This document shows positions 26,621 to 35,000 of a stretch of DNA of 64,000 bases, in pieces. The stretch is taken from NCBI GenBank assembly GCA_038260305.1, contig JBBSNY010000009.1, forward strand, positions 62,001 through 126,000. Reading direction: 5' to 3'. The notes under the pieces are model-generated. The model ran no database searches. It was not told the DNA's origin and saw nothing but the letters and a program-made list of their open reading frames with translations. The number at the start of each line of letters is the position of its first letter. Positions within the stretch are counted from its first letter, which is position 1. The position numbers and the translations under genes were made by a program. Origin of the DNA: CADCVQ01 sp038260305. GTDB lineage: Bacteria > Actinomycetota > Thermoleophilia > Solirubrobacterales > Solirubrobacteraceae.

Positions 26621-27526
26621 ATGCGCGTCGGCACGCGGGCGAGCCCATTGGCGCTCGCGCAGTCGCGGACGGTCGCGGGCCTGCTCGGCACCGATGCGCA
26701 GCTCGTGCCGATGACGACGTCCGGCGATCGAGACAGGGCGGGGACGGATGCCGCCTCCGGCGCCCGAGTCCAGGACAAGGAGCGCTGGGTCAAGGAGCTC
26801 GAGCTCGCGCTGCTGGCCGGCGAGATCGACCTGGCCGTCCACAGCGCCAAGGACGTGCCGAGCGAGCTGCCCGACGGCCTCGAGCTCGTCGGCGCCCCGC
26901 CGCGGGGCGACCCCTTCGACGCGCTTGTCGGCGCGCCGTCACTCGATGCCCTGCCGGAGGGTGCGCGCATCGGGACCGCGTCGCCGCGCCGCGCCGCGCA
27001 GCTGCGCGCCCTGCGCGAGGACCTCGAGATCCGCGTCATCCACGGCAACGTCGACACCCGCCTGCGATTGCTCGCCGACGGCGAGCTCGACGCGCTCGTG
27101 CTCGCCGCTGCCGGCCTCATCCGGCTCGGCCGCGGGGACGAGATCGGCTGCGTGCTCGTCGCGCTCGTGCCCTCGCCGGGGCAGGGGACGCTCGTGCTCG
27201 AAGCGCGCGTCGGCGACTCCCGTGCCGCCGCCGCCGCGCGGGGGATCACGGACGCCCCGAGCTGGGACGCTCTGTGCGCCGAGCGCACGCTCGTCGCGGG
27301 ACTCGACGCGAGCTGCCGCACGCCGCTCGGCGCCTACGCGACGATCGGCGGCGACGGCGTCGTCCTACGGACGTTCGTCGGCCTGCCCGACGGCTCGCAA
27401 TGGCTGCGCGACGAGACGCCTGCCGTGGCGACGCCGCGCGAGGCCGGCGAGCTCGCAGCGTCGCGCCTGCTGGCGGCCGGCGGCGGCGAGCTGCTGCGTC
27501 GCGCCGAGGAGCTCGCCGCCCGATGA
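26621..27526 (+). CDS. hemC: Porphobilinogen deaminase (hydroxymethylbilane synthase) HemC
   Basis: A 301-residue enzyme. It starts MRVGTRASPLALAQS, contains KELELALLAGEIDLAVHSAKDVP with the catalytic-site Asp region, IGTASPRRAAQLRA, VIHGNVDTRL, and LDASCRTPLGAYA with C232 as the site that carries the dipyrromethane cofactor. It joins four porphobilinogens to hydroxymethylbilane. The ATG at 26621 is chosen because homology begins there; a GTG at 26597 is an alternative. The stop overlaps the cobA-hemD start (ATGA). Confidence 0.95.
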   Translation: MRVGTRASPLALAQSRTVAGLLGTDAQLVPMTTSGDRDRAGTDAASGARVQDKERWVKELELALLAGEIDLAVHSAKDVPSELPDGLELVGAPPRGDPFDALVGAPSLDALPEGARIGTASPRRAAQLRALREDLEIRVIHGNVDTRLRLLADGELDALVLAAAGLIRLGRGDEIGCVLVALVPSPGQGTLVLEARVGDSRAAAAARGITDAPSWDALCAERTLVAGLDASCRTPLGAYATIGGDGVVLRTFVGLPDGSQWLRDETPAVATPREAGELAASRLLAAGGGELLRRAEELAAR

Positions 27527-28980
27527 CCGCGTATCTCGTCGGCGCCGGGCCTGGCGACAAGGGCCTCATGACCGCGCGCTCGCTCGAGCTCATCGCGCTC
27601 GCCGACGTCATCCTCTTCGACAAGCTCATCCCCGACGGCGCGCTCGACGGCGCCCGACCGGACGCCGAACTCGTCGACGTCGGCAAGATCGGCGGCGCCG
27701 CGCAGGTGCCGCAGGAGACGACGAACGAGCTGCTCCTGCGCCACGCCCAGGCCGGCCGCGAGGTCGTGCGGCTTAAGGGCGGCGACCCGTTCGTCTTCGG
27801 GCGCGGCGGCGAGGAGGCGCAGCTCCTGCGGGCACATGAGCTGGACTTCGAGGTCGTGCCGGGCGTGACGGCGGGCGTCGCGGCGCCGGCCTACGCGGGC
27901 ATCCCGGTGACCCAGCGCGGCGTCAGCGCGGCCGTCGCGTTCGTCACCGGGCATGAGGATCCCGCGAAGCCCGACACGCTGCTGGACTGGCCCGCGCTCG
28001 CGGCCTTCCCCGGCACGCTCGTCTTCTACATGGGCGTGCGCAGCCTCGACCGGATCGCGGCGCAGCTCGTCGCGGGCGGTCGGCCGGCGTCGCAGCCGGT
28101 GGCGGTCGTCCAGCGCGGGACGTTCGCCGACCAGCGCACGGTCAGCGGCACGCTCGCCGACATTGCCGCGCGGGCCGCGGAGGCCGGCGTCAGGGCGCCG
28201 GCGATCACGGTCGTCGGCGACGTCGCCTCCCTGCACGACGAGATCGCCTGGTTCGGGGCCGGACCATTGGCGGGCCGCACGATCGCCGTGACCCGGGCGC
28301 GCGCCCAGGCGAGCCCGCTCGCGGCGCGGCTGCGCGCGCTCGGCGCGACCGTCGTCGAGGCGCCCGTGATCCGGATCGAGCCGATCGCGGCGACCTTGCC
28401 CGACCTCGCGGGCTTCGACCTGCTCTGCGTGACGAGCCCGAACGGGGCGCGGCGCCTGCTCGAGTGCTGTCGCGACGCGCGCGACCTGCGCGGCCCGGCG
28501 ATCGCGGCGATCGGCCCCGGCACGGCCGACACGCTGCGCGCCGGCGGCATCGAGGCCGACCTGATCCCGCCGCGCGCGGTCGCCGAGTCGCTCGTGGAGG
28601 CGCTGGCCGAGCGGCCGGTGCGGCGTGCGCTGATCGCCCGCGCCGAGCAGGCGCGCGAGCTGCTGCCCGACGCGCTGCGCGCCCGCGGCGCCGAGGTCGA
28701 GATCCTGCCGCTCTACCGGACCGTCGCCGAGCCGCTCGACGACGACGCCCGCGCTGCGGCGCTCGGCGCCGACTACGTCACGTTCACGTCGGCCTCGGCG
28801 GTCCGCTTCTTCGTAGCGGCCGCCGGACCGGGCGGGTGGGGATCGGATCAGCGGATCGTCTCGATCGGCCCGATCACAAGCGCCGAGCTGCGCGAACACG
28901 GCCTCGAGCCGCGGATCGAGGCCAGCAAGCACACGCCGGACGGCCTCGTCGCCGCGCTCGTCGCGGCGGGCGGCAGCTGA
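27523..28980 (+). CDS. Fused uroporphyrinogen-III C-methyltransferase / uroporphyrinogen-III synthase
   Basis: A 485-residue fusion. Residues 1 to about 245 are a CobA/SUMT methyltransferase: YLVGAGPGDKGLMTARSLEL, VVRLKGGDPFVFGRGGEEA, VVPGVTAGVAAPAYAGIPVT. Residues of about 250-485 are HemD: GRTIAVTRARAQASPLAARL, DLLCVTSPNGARRLLE, FTSASAVRFF, SIGPITSAELREHG. The HemD part cyclises hydroxymethylbilane to uroporphyrinogen III; the CobA part methylates it to precorrin-2 for siroheme or B12. The fused order is common in actinobacteria and Firmicutes. It receives its substrate from HemC just upstream. The precorrin-2 dehydrogenase at 19985 would take the product on. Confidence 0.95.
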   Translation: MTAYLVGAGPGDKGLMTARSLELIALADVILFDKLIPDGALDGARPDAELVDVGKIGGAAQVPQETTNELLLRHAQAGREVVRLKGGDPFVFGRGGEEAQLLRAHELDFEVVPGVTAGVAAPAYAGIPVTQRGVSAAVAFVTGHEDPAKPDTLLDWPALAAFPGTLVFYMGVRSLDRIAAQLVAGGRPASQPVAVVQRGTFADQRTVSGTLADIAARAAEAGVRAPAITVVGDVASLHDEIAWFGAGPLAGRTIAVTRARAQASPLAARLRALGATVVEAPVIRIEPIAATLPDLAGFDLLCVTSPNGARRLLECCRDARDLRGPAIAAIGPGTADTLRAGGIEADLIPPRAVAESLVEALAERPVRRALIARAEQARELLPDALRARGAEVEILPLYRTVAEPLDDDARAAALGADYVTFTSASAVRFFVAAAGPGGWGSDQRIVSIGPITSAELREHGLEPRIEASKHTPDGLVAALVAAGGS

Positions 28981-29019
28981 CGCGATCGCCGGCCTTGGAC
29001 GACGTGCGAGAATCGAAGC

Positions 29020-29313
29020 ATGGCCGCACGCGCTGAACACCAGGAGCAGTTGACATACACGGCGGTCTTGACGCCGGGTGACGACGGCTTCATCTGCGCA
29101 CAGATCGCCGAGATGCCGGAGGCGATCAGCCAGGGTCGCACCGAGGAGGAGGCCAAGGCGAACGTCGCCGAGGCGCTCGAGTTAGCGCTCGAGTGGCGCC
29201 GGCAGGAGGGCGAGTCGCTCCCCGCCGCGGTGCACGTCACGGTGGCCCCTATGAGTGAGGAGCGTAGAAGCCACGGTCCTTGGGCCGCCACAGCCTCGCG
29301 GGGTACGCAGTGA
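29020..29313 (+). CDS. HicB-like antitoxin-fold protein without a HicA partner
   Basis: A 97-residue protein. Residues of about 10-65 match the UPF0150/HicB fold: LTYTAVLTPGDDGFICAQIA, ISQGRTEEEAKANVAEALEL, then ALEWRRQEGESLP. The C-terminal 25 residues (PMSEERRSHGPWAATASRGT) do not look like a HicB tail and may be read-through into unrelated DNA. A HicA toxin normally sits next to HicB; none is seen on either side, where cobA-hemD and the SAM hydrolase gene lie. Solitary HicB-like proteins are common and may not be toxin-antitoxin components. Confidence 0.7.
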   Translation: MAARAEHQEQLTYTAVLTPGDDGFICAQIAEMPEAISQGRTEEEAKANVAEALELALEWRRQEGESLPAAVHVTVAPMSEERRSHGPWAATASRGTQ

Positions 29314-29488
29314 CCGCTGCGTAGTACAGAGCGTTTGAAACCTGCGCCATCAGGAACAAGGTCAGGAGTTCTATTTGGGGACCAGGAAACGGGCGCGGGG
29401 ATTGCTCCGTCCCGCGAAGGCCTGGCAGGGCGATTCTCGCTCGCAGGGGCGCGAGAGACGCCGCGCCCGGAACTAGACTCACGGGCCC
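29314..29488. other. Intergenic stretch with an AT-richer remnant
   Basis: No gene is supported. About 29250-29390 is clearly less GC-rich than the neighbourhood. On the minus strand it reads a short protein-like piece (QIELLTLFLMAQVSNALYYA and AYPARLWRPKDRGFYAPHS) without ribosome site or sensible length. It may be a fragment of a mobile or foreign sequence that also replaced the end of the HicB-like gene. Confidence 0.35.
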
Positions 29489-30289
29489 ATGGCCGTGCTG
29501 ACGTTCCTCAGCGACTACGGGCTCGACGACGACTTCGTCGGCGTCTGCCACGGGGTGATCGCCGGCATCGCGCCGGACGCGCGGGTCATCGACATCACGC
29601 ACGGCATCGCGCGTCACGACGTGCGCGCCGGGGCGATCGTCCTGCGGCGCGCGCTGGGATATATGCCGCCCGGCGTGCACCTCGCGGTCGTCGATCCCGG
29701 CGTCGGCTCGGAGCGCCGGGCCGTCGCGCTGCGCTGCGCCGACCCGTCCGGGCGGCTGCTCGTCGGGCCCGACAACGGGCTGCTGACGCAAGCCGCGGAG
29801 CGCTTCGGCGGGGTGGTCGAGGCCGTCGACCTTGACAGCTCGCCGTTCGCCCTGGACTCGGTCGCGGCGAGCTTTCATGGCCGTGACCTGTTCGCCCCCG
29901 TCGCGGCTCACCTCGCCGCGGGGGCGACGCTCGCGCAGACCGGGACCCCGCTGGACCCGGCCGGGCTCGTTACGCTTGAGCTGCCGCGGGCGCAGATCCG
30001 CGCCGACGGGCTGCTCGCGCACGTCCTGCTCGCCGACCGCTACGGCAACGTCCTGCTCGACGCCGAACGTGTCCACGTCGAGGCTGCCGGGCTCGACGGC
30101 GTCGGAGCGGTCATCGTCAACGGCATCCGCGCGGCCCACGTCACGACGTTCGCGGACGTCCCCGCCGGAGGGTTGCTGCTCTACGAGGACGCCTACGGCG
30201 CGCTGTCGCTGGCGATCAACCGCGGCTCCGCCATGCAGACTCTGGGCCTCGAGATCGACGCTGTCGTGCGGATCGCGCCGGCCGCATGA
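29489..30289 (+). CDS. S-adenosyl-L-methionine hydrolase (SAM hydroxide adenosyltransferase, DUF62)
   Basis: A 266-residue member of the fluorinase/chlorinase/DUF62 family. It starts LTFLSDYGLDDDFVGVCHGV, has VVDPGVGSERRAVA and ASFHGRDLFAPVAA, which together carry the Asp-His-Arg triad used to activate water in the hydrolase members, and the C-terminal barrel with DRYGNVLLDA and NGIRAAHVTTFADVPAG. Hydrolases split SAM to adenosine and methionine; nothing in the sequence suggests halide use (the triad argues for water). The stop overlaps the biotin ligase start (ATGA). Confidence 0.88.
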   Translation: MAVLTFLSDYGLDDDFVGVCHGVIAGIAPDARVIDITHGIARHDVRAGAIVLRRALGYMPPGVHLAVVDPGVGSERRAVALRCADPSGRLLVGPDNGLLTQAAERFGGVVEAVDLDSSPFALDSVAASFHGRDLFAPVAAHLAAGATLAQTGTPLDPAGLVTLELPRAQIRADGLLAHVLLADRYGNVLLDAERVHVEAAGLDGVGAVIVNGIRAAHVTTFADVPAGGLLLYEDAYGALSLAINRGSAMQTLGLEIDAVVRIAPAA

Positions 30290-31044
30290 GCTCGTACGAG
30301 GCGCCGCTCCGGCCCGGCGGCGCCGGCGAGGGGCTGCGCGTGGAGTCCCGGCGGCTCGGGACGCCGCGCCTGCACCTGCGCAGCACGGACTCGACGAACG
30401 ACCGAGCCCGCGCGCTGGCGATGGAGGGCGCGCCGCACGGCACGCTCGTCACGGCCGGCGAGCAGACCGCGGGCCGCGGGCGTCAGGGGCGCAGCTGGAG
30501 CGCGCCGCCGGGCCGGGCGTTGCTGGCGTCGCTCGTGCTGCGCGACGCTCCGATACTGCTCGCGCTTGCGAGCGCGCTCGCGGTGGCGGACGTGGTGGGT
30601 GACGAGGCCACGATCAAATGGCCCAACGACGTGCTGCTCGGCGAGCGCAAGGTGGCGGGGATCCTCGCCGAGTCGCGCCCCCAGGACGGTTGGGTCGTGC
30701 TCGGGATCGGCCTCAACGTCGCCGTGCGCGCGGCGGACCTGCCGCCCGAGGTTGCGCTGCGCGCGGCCGGGCTGGGGCTCGCGCCGGACGACGTCGAGCC
30801 GACCCTCGCCCGCCTGCTCGGTGCGCTCCAGCGGCGCTTCGGCCAGGACGCGGCGACGATCCTCGGTGACTATCGCCCGCGCGACGCGCTGCTCGGGAGG
30901 GCGGTTCACTGGCGCCGGGAGCACGGCGTCGGGGCGGGCGTCGACGACGACGGTCGGCTACTCGTCGACCGCGCGGATGGCGTTCGCGTCGTGCTCGACG
31001 CCGGCGAGGTGCACCTCCACAAGCCCTTCACATCGGGCGACTAG
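30286..31044 (+). CDS. birA: Biotin--[acetyl-CoA-carboxylase] ligase
   Basis: A 252-residue class I biotin protein ligase without the N-terminal DNA-binding domain. Motifs are LRSTDSTNDRARALA, GEQTAGRGRQGRSW (the biotinyl-AMP loop GRGRxGRxW), TIKWPNDVLL and KVAGILAES, with GIGLNVAV. A short C-terminal SH3-like domain ends the protein. It attaches biotin to carboxylase carrier proteins via biotinyl-AMP. It is coupled to the SAM hydrolase gene by a four-base overlap, and a PAP2 gene follows 10 bases later. Confidence 0.93.
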   Translation: MSSYEAPLRPGGAGEGLRVESRRLGTPRLHLRSTDSTNDRARALAMEGAPHGTLVTAGEQTAGRGRQGRSWSAPPGRALLASLVLRDAPILLALASALAVADVVGDEATIKWPNDVLLGERKVAGILAESRPQDGWVVLGIGLNVAVRAADLPPEVALRAAGLGLAPDDVEPTLARLLGALQRRFGQDAATILGDYRPRDALLGRAVHWRREHGVGAGVDDDGRLLVDRADGVRVVLDAGEVHLHKPFTSGD

Positions 31045-31054
31045 TCTGGATCGA

Positions 31055-31897
31055 ATGTACCGGCGACCGCTCGCCCTGCTCGGACTCGCCGTCGTCAGCG
31101 CGGCGGGCGCCGCGGCGGTCTGGTTCACGGCGCTGCACACCCCCGGCGGCGAGCACCTCGACGAGCGCGCGCTGCAGACGTTCACGGCGGCGACTCCCGC
31201 GCGTGCGGCCCCGGCGATCAGCGGCGTCGCGAGCCTCGCCGATCCCGCGCCCTTCGTGCTCACCGCGATCGCCGTCGTGGTGATCGCGGTCGTCCGCCGG
31301 CGCTGGCTCATGGCGGCGATCGTGCCGCTGATCCTGCTCGCCGCGAACGTCAGCACCCAGCAGCTCAAGCCGGCGCTCGGGGACCTGCGGATCATCGATC
31401 TGCACGGAACGATCACGACGTACCTTGGCTCGTGGCCGAGCGGGCATTCGACGGCCGCCATGTCGCTCGCGCTTTGCCTCGTGCTCGTCGCCGGGCCACG
31501 GCTACGCCCGCTGGCGGCACTGTTCGGCGCCGGCTACGCGATCGCGATCGGCTACGCGCTCGTCGTCGTCGGCTACCACCTCCCGAGCGACGTGCTCGGC
31601 GGGTACCTGATGGCCGCGACGTGGACGTTGCTCGGCGCCGCGGCGCTGGCGGCGCTCGAGGCGCGCTCGGCGGCCCCGGCTCCGGAGTCGGGAAGCCCGC
31701 CGGTGCTGCTCTCGGCGCCGGTATTGGCGACCTTCGCGCTCATGTTCGCGGCGATCGTCGGCTTCGCGTTGCTGGTGCGCCGACCGGGTTGGACGCTCGA
31801 CGCTCTCCAGCACCCGATCGCGCTGATCGCGGCGGTCGGGATCGCGGTCCTCGGCGTCGCGCTGACGACCGGCCTGGCGCGCCTACTGCGCAGCTGA
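31055..31897 (+). CDS. PAP2-family membrane phosphatase
   Basis: A 280-residue polytopic protein. The PAP2 motifs are QLKPALGDLR (in place of the KxxxxxxRP motif, weakly matched), WPSGHSTAAMSLAL (PSGH) and VVVGYHLPSDVLGGY (HxxxD). Seven or so hydrophobic segments are seen, two of them after the catalytic part. It would act on lipid phosphates or undecaprenyl diphosphate. The first motif is degenerate (the Arg-Pro pair is missing), so activity is less certain than for the PAP2 protein at 297-947. Confidence 0.82.
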   Translation: MYRRPLALLGLAVVSAAGAAAVWFTALHTPGGEHLDERALQTFTAATPARAAPAISGVASLADPAPFVLTAIAVVVIAVVRRRWLMAAIVPLILLAANVSTQQLKPALGDLRIIDLHGTITTYLGSWPSGHSTAAMSLALCLVLVAGPRLRPLAALFGAGYAIAIGYALVVVGYHLPSDVLGGYLMAATWTLLGAAALAALEARSAAPAPESGSPPVLLSAPVLATFALMFAAIVGFALLVRRPGWTLDALQHPIALIAAVGIAVLGVALTTGLARLLRS

Positions 31898-31898
31898 G

Positions 31899-31913
31899 CC
31901 GCCGCTTCGGCGG
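31899..31913 (+). terminator. Possible terminator hairpin after the PAP2 gene
   Basis: CCGCCG-CTT-CGGCGG directly follows the PAP2 stop (31895-31897). The stem is 6 bp of pure GC with a 3-base loop. There is no T tract, as is common for actinobacterial terminators, so this rests on position and the stem only. Confidence 0.4.
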
Positions 31914-32049
31914 GGCCGCGCGGGCTGAGCAGTCAGGGTTGGTCCGATTGCGGGAGGCCTGCCGTCGTTTCGGCCCAACCCGTGCGAACCGCCCGGAGCG
32001 TGGCGCGCGTGAGCCGCTGTCGGAGAGCCGCGGGTCGACTGCTCGGCGG

Positions 32050-35000
32050 CTACGCGGCGGACTCGACGCCGTCGTCGAGCGCCGGCTTGGCGTCGCTGGC
32101 GTCGGGCGCGGCCTTGGCCGTGCTTCGCCGCGTCGGGGCGCGGCGCTTGGGAGCTGCCTTCGGAGCCTCGCCCTCGACCGCCGGGGCGGCCTTCGTGCGC
32201 CGCACCGCCTTCGGCGCGGCGGCGGTGTCATCGCCGGCGGGCGTGGGCGTAGAGCGACTCGCGGGTTTCGGCGCGGCGGCGGCGCTTTCGCCGGCGGGCG
32301 TGCGTGCGGTGCGGCGGCTCGCGGGCTTCGGCGCGGCGGCGGCGTCTTCGCCGGCGGGCGTGGGCGTGGTGCGGCGGTTCGCGGCCTTGGGCGCCGCGGC
32401 GCCATCCGCCGTCGCCTTCGTGGTCGTGCGGCGGCGGGTCGGCTTCGCGGCGGAGGCCGGCGGCGCCTCCTTCGCGACAGCCGCCGTCGTGCGGCGGGCC
32501 GGCTTCGGCTTGGCCGCGGGAGCTTCCGCCACGGCGGCCTTCGTGCGGCGCCTCGGCTTCGCGGGTGCCGGAACATCGCTGGCCTCAGGGCCCGAGACGG
32601 GTTCGTCGTCGATCAACGTCACACGGCGTCGGCGAGCGGGCTTCGCCGCCGCGGGCTCCGGCACCTCGACGGGCACGGCCGGGGCGCGCCGCGCAGCGCT
32701 GCGGCGGCTCCTGGGCGTCGCGTCCCCGCCGGTGGTCGGCTTCGCGTCTGCGCCGGACTTCGGGCCGCGCATGGCGGCGAGCGCGGCGGCGGCGCCGGCG
32801 ATCGCCTCGACCGCACGTGCCTCGTCGGCGGAGTCCAAGGGCTTCGGCGGCGGATTGCCGCGGCGAGCCCGCGAACGCGAGCGGTCGCGCTGCTGCTCGG
32901 AGCTCGGGCCGCCGGCACCGTCGCCGTCTGCGGCCGCGTGGCCGTTGGTGGCGCGCTCGGGCTGCGAGCCGGCCTGGGCGGAGGCGTCCTGCTCGGACGG
33001 CGCCACGCCGTTCTCGGTTGCGGCAGCAGCGAGCCGCGCCGCACGCCCGCTGCGCGAGCGGGACCGGCGCGAGCCCGAGCGCCCGCCCTGCTCATTCGAA
33101 GAAGACCGCTCGCCGCCGGGCCCGCCGGAGCCGGACCCGCCGGACCCGGAACGGCCGCCGCCGGCATTGCTGACGCCCGCGCCTTGGGCCACGAGCGTGC
33201 CCTCTCCGACCTCGCCCGCACCCTTCTTGCGCCGCCGCCGCGAACCCCGCCGCGCGCGGCTCTTGGGGAAGTTGCGCAACAGCTCGCGCGACAGCGCGCT
33301 CGGCTTGCGCGCCAGGCGCGTCCGCGCGCCGCGCAGGATCTCCTCGCCCTCGGGCGAGTGTGCGATCGCGGCCGCGAGCAGCGCGGCGCTCAGTCGGCGA
33401 TCCTGCTTGCGCGCCGCGTGCACGAGCCGGCGCGCGTTGCGGGCGTGCGCGGCCCCCGACGAGTTCACGAGCAGGCCGAGCAGGCGCTTGGTCTCCGGCC
33501 AGCGCTGGACGGCGTACTCCTCGTGCACGTCGCGCGTGTACGACGCGAGCCGCCAGATCCAGGCGTTCGCCTGGTCGCGGCGGCCGATGCGCTTCTCCGC
33601 CAGCGCGAGCAGCATGACCTTCGTACCCTCGCGGCGCTCGTCGCGCGTCCAACCGCCGATCTCGTCGATCGCGGTGTCGAAGGCCTCGCCGTCGCGCGAC
33701 GCGGCGATCTCCTGCAGCGCGCGCACGCGCAGCTGCGGGGTCTGGTTGCGCTGCACGGCCGTCAGCAGGAAGGCCCGCTTGATCGCACCCTCGCGGTCGA
33801 AGTGCAGCATCGCCCGCGCGCGTCGCCAGCCGGATGGCGCAACGCGCGCGCCGGCCAGGGCAGCCCACTGGATCTGCTCTCCATAGGGCAGGTGCTCGAC
33901 GGCGATCCGCCACAGCTCGCGCTCGAAGACCTCGATCCGCCGATCCTCGTCGGCGGTCACCGGGAGCACCCGGCGCTCGACGCGCAGCCGCCGCCCGCGG
34001 CCACGGCGCACCGGCCCGACGACGATCGCGCCGCCGCGGTAGACGTCGCGATCGAGCAGCGAATGCAGGGTCACGACCGCGTCGTCGTTCTTCGTGTCCG
34101 GGGCGACGAAGTCGACGACGATCCCCGCCTCCTTGCCCGGGTTGCGGCGCGTGACACGGCCGACGCGCTGCTGGTAGATGCGCTTGGAGGCGGTCGGCGC
34201 GAGGTGCATGCAGACCGTCGCGCGCGGCGAGTTCCAGCCCTCGGCGAGCAGCTGCGCGTTGACGAGCACGTCGATCTCGCCGCGCTCGTAGCGGGCGAGG
34301 ATCTCCGCGAGGTCGCGCTTGCGCGTCTCGCCGGACACGGCCATCGCCTTCACGCCCTGCTCGCGAAACGCCTCGGCGAGGTTGTATGCGTGCTTGACAC
34401 CTGCGGCGTAGATGACGCCCGGCACGCCGTTGAAGCGCGTCTTGTAGAGGTCGGCGGCGGCGAAGTTGAACGGCCCCTGGTCGAGCAGCTCGGCGAGCAT
34501 GTCCTGGTCGAACTCGATGTCGACCTCGCCGCGGCGCAGCGGCACCTTGGCGATCGTCTTGACGCCGACCCCCGGCGGGATCCGAATGCAGCGCAGCGGC
34601 GAGATGACGCCGCGGCGGGCGGCCTGGGCGAGGTCGAAGCGCGACGTCTGCGTCGGGAAGAGGTCCGTCACGTGGCGCGCGATCAAAGCGCCCGTCGCCG
34701 TCATGCCGATGAAGATCGGGCCGGTCCAGTCGCGGATCGCCGCGCTCGTCTTCTCGCCGAGCGCGGTATGGGCCTCGTCGCAGATGACGATCGAGTAGGC
34801 CTCGGAGATCTTGCCGGCGTTGCGCACGAACCACTGGTACGTCTCGACCGTGACGGGCCCGTTCGCGTTGTCCTGGCCCTGCAACAGTGCAGGTGTGATG
34901 CGCTTGGCGTAGCCGCGGTCCTTGAGCTCGCCGTGGAACTGGTCGACGAGATTGCGGCGGTGCGTGAGGATCAGGACGCCGCCGGTGCGCGAGGCGTCGA

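Noticed and set aside
29250..29390. Possible tRNA fragment or attachment site
   Set aside because: T-loop-like and acceptor-like bases can be picked out, but no cloverleaf forms and no matching copy is seen in the window.
29489..30289. Fluorinase or chlorinase
   Set aside because: The Asp-His-Arg set of SAM hydrolases is present, so water rather than halide is the likely nucleophile.
32170..32470. Repeats in the helicase tail taken as a CRISPR-like array
   Set aside because: The 60-base units are adjacent, in frame and coding; there are no unique spacers.
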